Positions 5,693 through 9,580 of a stretch of DNA of 9,580 bases are shown in pieces. Numbering within the stretch: the stretch's first letter is position 1; every line of letters begins with the position of its first letter. The translations under genes were made by a program, and so were the position numbers. Below the pieces are notes generated by a model. The model was not told the DNA's origin and ran no database searches. It saw only the letters and a program-made list of their open reading frames with translations. The DNA comes from Muribaculaceae bacterium (GTDB lineage: Bacteria > Bacteroidota > Bacteroidia > Bacteroidales > Muribaculaceae): contig JAFLTK010000040.1 in the NCBI GenBank assembly GCA_022511505.1, positions 1 to 9,580 of the forward strand, given 5' to 3'.

Positions 5693-7219
5693 ATGAAAAA
5701 ATCGACAATTTGGTTTCTGACGCTGATTATGGCACTGACTTTTATCGGGTTGCTTTATATACAGATAATGTATATGCGCAACATGGTAAAGATGCGCGAT
5801 GACCAGTTTGCCGAGGGCGTAAAGCGCAGTCTTTACGCCGTCACTACGGCGCTTGAGCAAGACGAGGCCAAATATTTTCTGGAACAAGATTTTGCCCAGA
5901 TAGAGTCGTCTTACTACTCCAATTACAACTCGACCGGAACTCCGAGCCTTGGAGGGATAAAGTACTCGTTTACAACCAACGAGGGAGTCAAAGGTGACCT
6001 GACGCTGAAAGGCGACCTTGACGCGCTGACTGCCGACACTTCACTAAAGATAAAGCCCGGAATGTCACGCCGCACGATGCAGGAGGTGCTTCGTTCACAG
6101 TACCTATACCAGCGCGGGCTGATGAACGATGTTATTCTTAACATTATCAGCCAGTCAAGCAACCGTCCTATCAGCGAGCGTGCCGACTCGGCAACCGTCG
6201 CCACCTATATCGAGCGAGAGCTGAACAACGTCGGGCTCAATTTGCCGTTTGAATTTGCTGTAGTCAATCGCGCCGGGGCGATAATCTACAATTCGCCAAA
6301 CTATGACATCTCTCAGGCCGGGACGAGCAGCACGTTCATGCAAACGCTATTCCCAAATGACCCGCGCAACAAGATGAACTATCTGAAGGTATATTTCCCT
6401 ACCAAGAAAGACTATATCTTCAGTTCGATAAGGTTTATGATTCCGTCGTTTGTGTTTACGTTCATTCTTCTTGTGACTTTTGTCTACACAATCATCCTTG
6501 CCTTCCGGCAGAAGAAATTGACCGAGATGAAGAATGACTTCATCAACAACATGACCCACGAGTTTAAGACTCCCATCTCGACAATATCGCTTGCTGCTCA
6601 AATGCTTAACGACACCTCGGTGCGCAAAAGCGACACTATGCTCAAGCACATCTCGACCGTCATCAACGACGAGACAAAACGCCTTCGATTCCAGGTCGAG
6701 AAAGTGCTTCAGATGTCGATGTTTGACCGCCAGAAAACAACGTTGAAACTTCAGGAAGTCGATGCCAACGTGATTATATCCAATATTATCCACACCTTTA
6801 ATATAAAGGTTGAAAAATATGGAGGACAGATTGAGTCGCGGCTTGATGCCACCGATGCCATTGTCAACGTCGACGAGATGCATTTTACCAACGTCATCTT
6901 TAACTTGCTCGACAATGCTGTCAAATATCGCAGCGACGACCGTCCGCTCATGCTACGTGTTTCCACACGTGACATTGACGATACAAAACTCGCCATCGAG
7001 ATTGAAGACAACGGCATTGGCATCAAGAAAGATGACTTGAAAAAGATTTTTGAAAAATTCTACCGCGTGTCAACCGGCAACCGCCACGATGTAAAAGGCT
7101 TTGGACTCGGTCTCGCCTACGTTCACAAAATTGTAAACGAACTCCACGGCCAAATCACTGCCGAGAGCGAATATGGCACCGGCACTAAATTCACTATAGT
7201 ATTACCATTAACAAAATAA
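5693..7219 (+). CDS. rprX: RprX-like sensor histidine kinase
   Basis: Inner-membrane sensor kinase of 508 residues from this ATG. TM1 spans about residues 6-24 and TM2 about 248-271, enclosing a periplasmic sensor domain of about 220 residues. Only about 15 residues separate TM2 from the kinase core, so there is no HAMP domain. The H-box MTHEFKTPIS has H289 as the phosphorylated residue; the N-box FNLLDNAVKY (403-412), G1 DNGIG (439-443), F-box EKFYRV (454-459) and G2 GFGLGL (469-474) are all intact. Length, architecture and the adjacent regulator match RprX of Bacteroides fragilis, about 519 residues as remembered. I chose the ATG because MKKSTIWFLT begins the membrane anchor directly, as in relatives; an in-frame GTG at 5651 would add 14 residues. 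The signal sensed is unknown. The stop is 12 bases before rprY. Confidence 0.92.
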   Translation: MKKSTIWFLTLIMALTFIGLLYIQIMYMRNMVKMRDDQFAEGVKRSLYAVTTALEQDEAKYFLEQDFAQIESSYYSNYNSTGTPSLGGIKYSFTTNEGVKGDLTLKGDLDALTADTSLKIKPGMSRRTMQEVLRSQYLYQRGLMNDVILNIISQSSNRPISERADSATVATYIERELNNVGLNLPFEFAVVNRAGAIIYNSPNYDISQAGTSSTFMQTLFPNDPRNKMNYLKVYFPTKKDYIFSSIRFMIPSFVFTFILLVTFVYTIILAFRQKKLTEMKNDFINNMTHEFKTPISTISLAAQMLNDTSVRKSDTMLKHISTVINDETKRLRFQVEKVLQMSMFDRQKTTLKLQEVDANVIISNIIHTFNIKVEKYGGQIESRLDATDAIVNVDEMHFTNVIFNLLDNAVKYRSDDRPLMLRVSTRDIDDTKLAIEIEDNGIGIKKDDLKKIFEKFYRVSTGNRHDVKGFGLGLAYVHKIVNELHGQITAESEYGTGTKFTIVLPLTK

Positions 7220-7231
7220 AAATTTAGCACT

Positions 7232-7939
7232 ATGGAAGAAAGACTGCGTATATTACTTTGTGAGGATGACGAGAACCTCGGCATGCTCCTGCGTGAATAC
7301 TTGCAAGCCAAAGGCTTTAACGCCGACCTGTATAGCGACGGCGAAAGCGGCTACAAGGCTTTCCTGAAAGGGAAATATGACCTCTGTGTGCTCGACGTGA
7401 TGATGCCCAAAAAGGACGGATTTGCGCTTGCACAAGAAATCCGCACCGTCAACAGCGAGGTGCCCATCATTTTCTTGACCGCCAAGTCGCTCAAAGAGGA
7501 TATCCTCGAAGGCTTCAAGATTGGCGCCGACGACTATCTGACCAAACCGTTTTCGATGGAAGAACTCGTGTTCCGCATCGAGGCCATCCTGCGTCGCGTC
7601 AAGGGCAAGAAAGGCAAGGAAATCACCATGTATAAGATAGGCAAATTCACCTTTGACACTCAGAAACAGGTACTTATCATTGGCGATAAGGTTACCAAAC
7701 TGACCACCAAAGAGTCTGAATTGCTCAGCCTACTTTGCGCTCACTCCAACGAGATTCTTGAGCGAAACTTCGCCCTCAAGACCATCTGGATTGACGACAA
7801 CTACTTCAACGCTCGCTCGATGGATGTCTATATCACCAAGTTGCGTAAACATCTCAAAGATGACCCCGCAATCGAGATTATCAACATCCACGGCAAAGGC
7901 TACAAACTCATCTCCCCCGAGAGTGAGCCCGCCAAATAA
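7232..7939 (+). CDS. rprY: RprY-like OmpR-family response regulator
   Basis: Cytoplasmic DNA-binding response regulator of 235 residues, partner of the kinase 12 bases upstream. The receiver domain (about 5-122) has the acidic pocket E11-D12-D13, phospho-acceptor D55 in LCVLDVMMPK, T83 in FLTAK and K105 in TKPF. The C-terminal winged helix (about 134-229) is of the OmpR/PhoB type, with LTTKESELLSLL (157-168), the recognition-helix region SMDVYITKLRKHL (196-208) and the closing wing IINIHGKGYKL (216-226). The sequence is very close to the Bacteroides RprY as I remember it, hence the symbol. Cloned B. fragilis rprX/rprY was reported to alter porin expression in E. coli, and RprY of Porphyromonas gingivalis was linked to stress and sodium-related genes. 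The regulon in this organism is unknown. A strong hairpin follows the gene. Confidence 0.94.
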   Translation: MEERLRILLCEDDENLGMLLREYLQAKGFNADLYSDGESGYKAFLKGKYDLCVLDVMMPKKDGFALAQEIRTVNSEVPIIFLTAKSLKEDILEGFKIGADDYLTKPFSMEELVFRIEAILRRVKGKKGKEITMYKIGKFTFDTQKQVLIIGDKVTKLTTKESELLSLLCAHSNEILERNFALKTIWIDDNYFNARSMDVYITKLRKHLKDDPAIEIINIHGKGYKLISPESEPAK

Positions 7940-7951
7940 GGCGTTGTATCC

Positions 7952-8007
7952 TATACCTTGAAAGCGCAGTTGTCCGTCGCGGCAATTGCGCTTTCTTTGA
8001 GTGTATA
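7952..8007 (+). terminator. Hairpin terminator after rprY
   Basis: GAAAGCGCAGTTG (7960-7972) pairs with CAATTGCGCTTTC (7983-7995) over 13 positions with one G-U pair and a 10-base loop. An outer TATAC/GTATA pair (7952-7956 and 8003-8007) could extend it. Only TTT follows the inner stem, so the T-run is weak, although TTTTTT occurs further on at 8013-8018. It starts 12 bases after the rprY stop, and a new promoter follows, so termination is the likely role. Confidence 0.7.
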
Positions 8008-8028
8008 AAACCTTTTTTGACCCCTTGC

Positions 8029-8059
8029 TTGCTTTTCAGCAGTTATTTTGTTAATTTTG
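8029..8059 (+). promoter_or_regulatory. Predicted promoter of the Lol-type permease gene
   Basis: TTG (8029-8031), a 20-base spacer and TAATTTTG (8052-8059) fit the Bacteroidetes -33/-7 pattern. The ATG at 8067 begins 7 bases after the -7 box, so the mRNA leader would be only a few bases long. No ribosome-binding site is visible. Confidence 0.6.
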
Positions 8060-8066
8060 CAGTGCA

Positions 8067-9329
8067 ATGAATTTAGAATTGATGGTTGCACGACGAATGC
8101 GCCTGGGCAACTCGGTCGACGGGTCGCGCAGAGCAAGCGTGGGCACGGCTATTGCTGTGGCCGGTATTGCTGTGAGTTTTATCGTCATGCTGCTGTCGAT
8201 TGTGGTCATGCTCGGTTTCAAGAGCGAGATACGAGCCAAGATTATTGGCTTTGATTCTCAAATAATTGTGTTTCCTCAGGCATCGCGGCTGACGGGTATC
8301 ACTTCATCGACAATTGACTATACCCACGCGCTTGAAAACACAATTAAAGAGGTTATGCCGGGTGCCGAACCCACGTTGACAATTGCAACGCCGGTTATCT
8401 TCAAGACATCCCGCGACTTTCAAGGAATGGTTATCAAGGGCGTTGACTGCGAGAAAGGTAACAGGTTCATTGAAAGCAACTTAATAAAAGGTCAAATGCC
8501 ATCGACCCTCCCTGATTCGGTTAATAATGAGGTCGTCGTGCCGGCAATTATGGCTAAAAGACTCAGGATTGACGTCGGCGATAAGATACAGGCTTTTTTT
8601 ATCTCACAAGAGAGTGTCAAGGCGCGCAACATGGTGGTCGCCGGCATCTACGACACCCACTTTAGCGACTATGACAAAGTATATGCTTTTGCTCGCCGAG
8701 ATTTCCTCCAGAATGTCAGTCAACTGACACAAAGACAGGGCACAACGGTGACGATTGACAATATAGGCAACGACGCCGCTATCGACGATGCCTCCGAGCG
8801 GTTGCAAGAGGCAATCATCCGTCAGGCAGCCCTCGACCCCGAGATGTCGTTCTACCAAGTCAGAAACATTCACGAAACCGGCGCCGCTTATTTCAGTTGG
8901 CTCTCTCTTCTTGACACCAATGTAATTGTCATTCTGATACTTATGGCCATTGTATCGGGATTCACACTTGTGTCAAGTCTGTTTATCATCATTCTCGAGC
9001 GGGTCAATATGATTGGTATCCTGCGAGCCCTCGGCGCCACGTCGTTCTCTATCGTAAAGATATTTATGTATGTTGCCCAGCGACTGGTACTCAGAGGGTT
9101 ATTGATTGGCAACGTCGTTGCTGGCATCGTAATTTTTGCCCAGACGCGCTGGCACATCATTCCGCTTGACCCCGAGAGTTATTATCTCAACTATGTTCCT
9201 GTCGAGGTCAACGCATGGATATGGATAGGTCTAAACCTTGGCGTAATGTTGCTCGCGGCATTGGTTTTGCTTGCTCCAGCCAAGGCTATCGCCTCAATAA
9301 AACCAACCACCGCGATTCGCTATGAATAA
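8067..9329 (+). CDS. LolC/LolE-type lipoprotein-releasing ABC permease
   Basis: Inner-membrane permease of 420 residues in the FtsX/MacB superfamily. It has the typical layout: an N-terminal cytoplasmic stretch (MNLELMVARRM), TM1 at about 27-50, a large periplasmic domain (about 52-278), then TM2 (about 285-310), TM3 (about 337-358) and TM4 (about 384-405). The cytoplasmic loop ERVNMIGILRALGAT (311-325) matches the coupling-helix motif that contacts the LolD ATPase in LolC/LolE. The C-terminus IKPTTAIRYE is also typical. In E. coli LolCDE extracts outer-membrane lipoproteins and hands them to LolA. Bacteroidetes often encode this permease without an adjacent LolD, and none is seen here. No second LolC/LolE paralogue is in the window, so a homodimer of the LolF type is possible; I therefore give no symbol. 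The start agrees with the conserved MNLEL N-terminus of relatives. Confidence 0.9.
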   Translation: MNLELMVARRMRLGNSVDGSRRASVGTAIAVAGIAVSFIVMLLSIVVMLGFKSEIRAKIIGFDSQIIVFPQASRLTGITSSTIDYTHALENTIKEVMPGAEPTLTIATPVIFKTSRDFQGMVIKGVDCEKGNRFIESNLIKGQMPSTLPDSVNNEVVVPAIMAKRLRIDVGDKIQAFFISQESVKARNMVVAGIYDTHFSDYDKVYAFARRDFLQNVSQLTQRQGTTVTIDNIGNDAAIDDASERLQEAIIRQAALDPEMSFYQVRNIHETGAAYFSWLSLLDTNVIVILILMAIVSGFTLVSSLFIIILERVNMIGILRALGATSFSIVKIFMYVAQRLVLRGLLIGNVVAGIVIFAQTRWHIIPLDPESYYLNYVPVEVNAWIWIGLNLGVMLLAALVLLAPAKAIASIKPTTAIRYE

Positions 9330-9408
9330 AATAAGCGTTGTGTTAATCAAAAGTGGCACGATATTTGTTAATCTAAGTAAAGATAACTTTAATCTCATTG
9401 AAAATTTA

Positions 9409-9416
9409 TATTTTTG
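9409..9416 (+). promoter_or_regulatory. Predicted -7 box for rsfS
   Basis: TATTTTTG fits TAnnTTTG and lies 18 bases before the rsfS ATG, predicting a leader of roughly 13-15 bases. The -33 element is unclear. The 105-base gap after the permease gene supports separate transcription. Two copies of TGTTAATC (9341-9348 and 9366-9373) lie in the same gap, with no known meaning. Confidence 0.5.
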
Positions 9417-9434
9417 TAGACAATTATCAAGAAT

Positions 9435-9580
9435 ATGACTCAAACTACAACTACAATACAACTTCAAGATCAACTGATTGAAGCGATTCGCGACCGCAAA
9501 GGATTGAATATCACCCATGTAGATATGAGTGGCATTGAGACGGCAGCCGCGCCCCATTTCATCATTTGTGAAGGTACATC
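9435..9580 (+). CDS. rsfS: Ribosomal silencing factor RsfS, N-terminal part (runs off window)
   Basis: The first 48 codons of an RsfS/YbeB/Iojap protein are present; the 3' end lies outside the window. The pattern is that of the family N-terminus: an amphipathic helix QLIEAIRDRKG (13-23), a strand NITHVDMSGIE (25-35) and the conserved segment PHFIICEGTS, equivalent to the usual ADYFVICTGxS. RsfS binds ribosomal protein uL14 on the large subunit and blocks subunit joining when nutrients are scarce. The complete protein is usually about 110-130 residues. The start is the only ATG that gives this N-terminus, and it has an AT-rich leader without a Shine-Dalgarno. Confidence 0.88.
   Translation, partial: MTQTTTTIQLQDQLIEAIRDRKGLNITHVDMSGIETAAAPHFIICEGT

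Noticed and set aside
6347..6883. 178-residue open frame antisense to rprX
   Set aside because: It overlaps the conserved kinase core of rprX and shows no motif, signal peptide or promoter of its own.
9341..9373. TGTTAATC direct repeat 25 bp apart between the permease and rsfS
   Set aside because: Only 8 bases in AT-rich DNA with no helical phasing; it could easily be chance.

Overview
The window looks like chromosomal DNA from a Bacteroidales bacterium. Three things support this: several upstream regions carry the Bacteroidetes sigma-ABfrA type -7 box (TAnnTTTG) and no clear Shine-Dalgarno, the two-component pair closely resembles RprX/RprY of Bacteroides, and one exported protein ends in a YDLTGK...GLYIIDGKK tail typical of this phylum. 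The moderate GC content of the genes, above that usual for Bacteroides, suggests a gut Muribaculaceae-like member, but this is inference.

Left part (1-5001): an accessory module. A leftward operon of three overlapping genes (start codons at 2527, 1455 and 904) encodes an alpha/beta hydrolase with a cysteine at the nucleophile elbow, a cyclophilin-fold protein, and a carboxymuconolactone decarboxylase-cupin fusion. All three have N-terminal signal peptides. Divergent from it lie an AraC-family regulator and, 9 bp later, a DHA2-type MFS efflux transporter. The 143-bp region between the two units holds a direct repeat with an exact 21-bp period, placed as an AraC activator site would be. The simplest reading is a substrate-induced periplasmic conversion and efflux system for an unknown small molecule.

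Middle (5002-5692): a leftward small orphan gene resembling the DUF6717 family, convergent with the transporter, then a 344-bp AT-rich non-coding stretch with a good promoter, repeated TTAAATGTTAA-like words and two short palindromes ahead of the next operon.

Right part (5693-9580): core genome. rprX (sensor kinase) and rprY (OmpR-type response regulator) form an operon closed by a strong hairpin. Then come a LolC/LolE-type lipoprotein-releasing ABC permease and the first 48 codons of the ribosomal silencing factor RsfS, which runs off the window. No tRNA, rRNA, insertion sequence or CRISPR array was seen.
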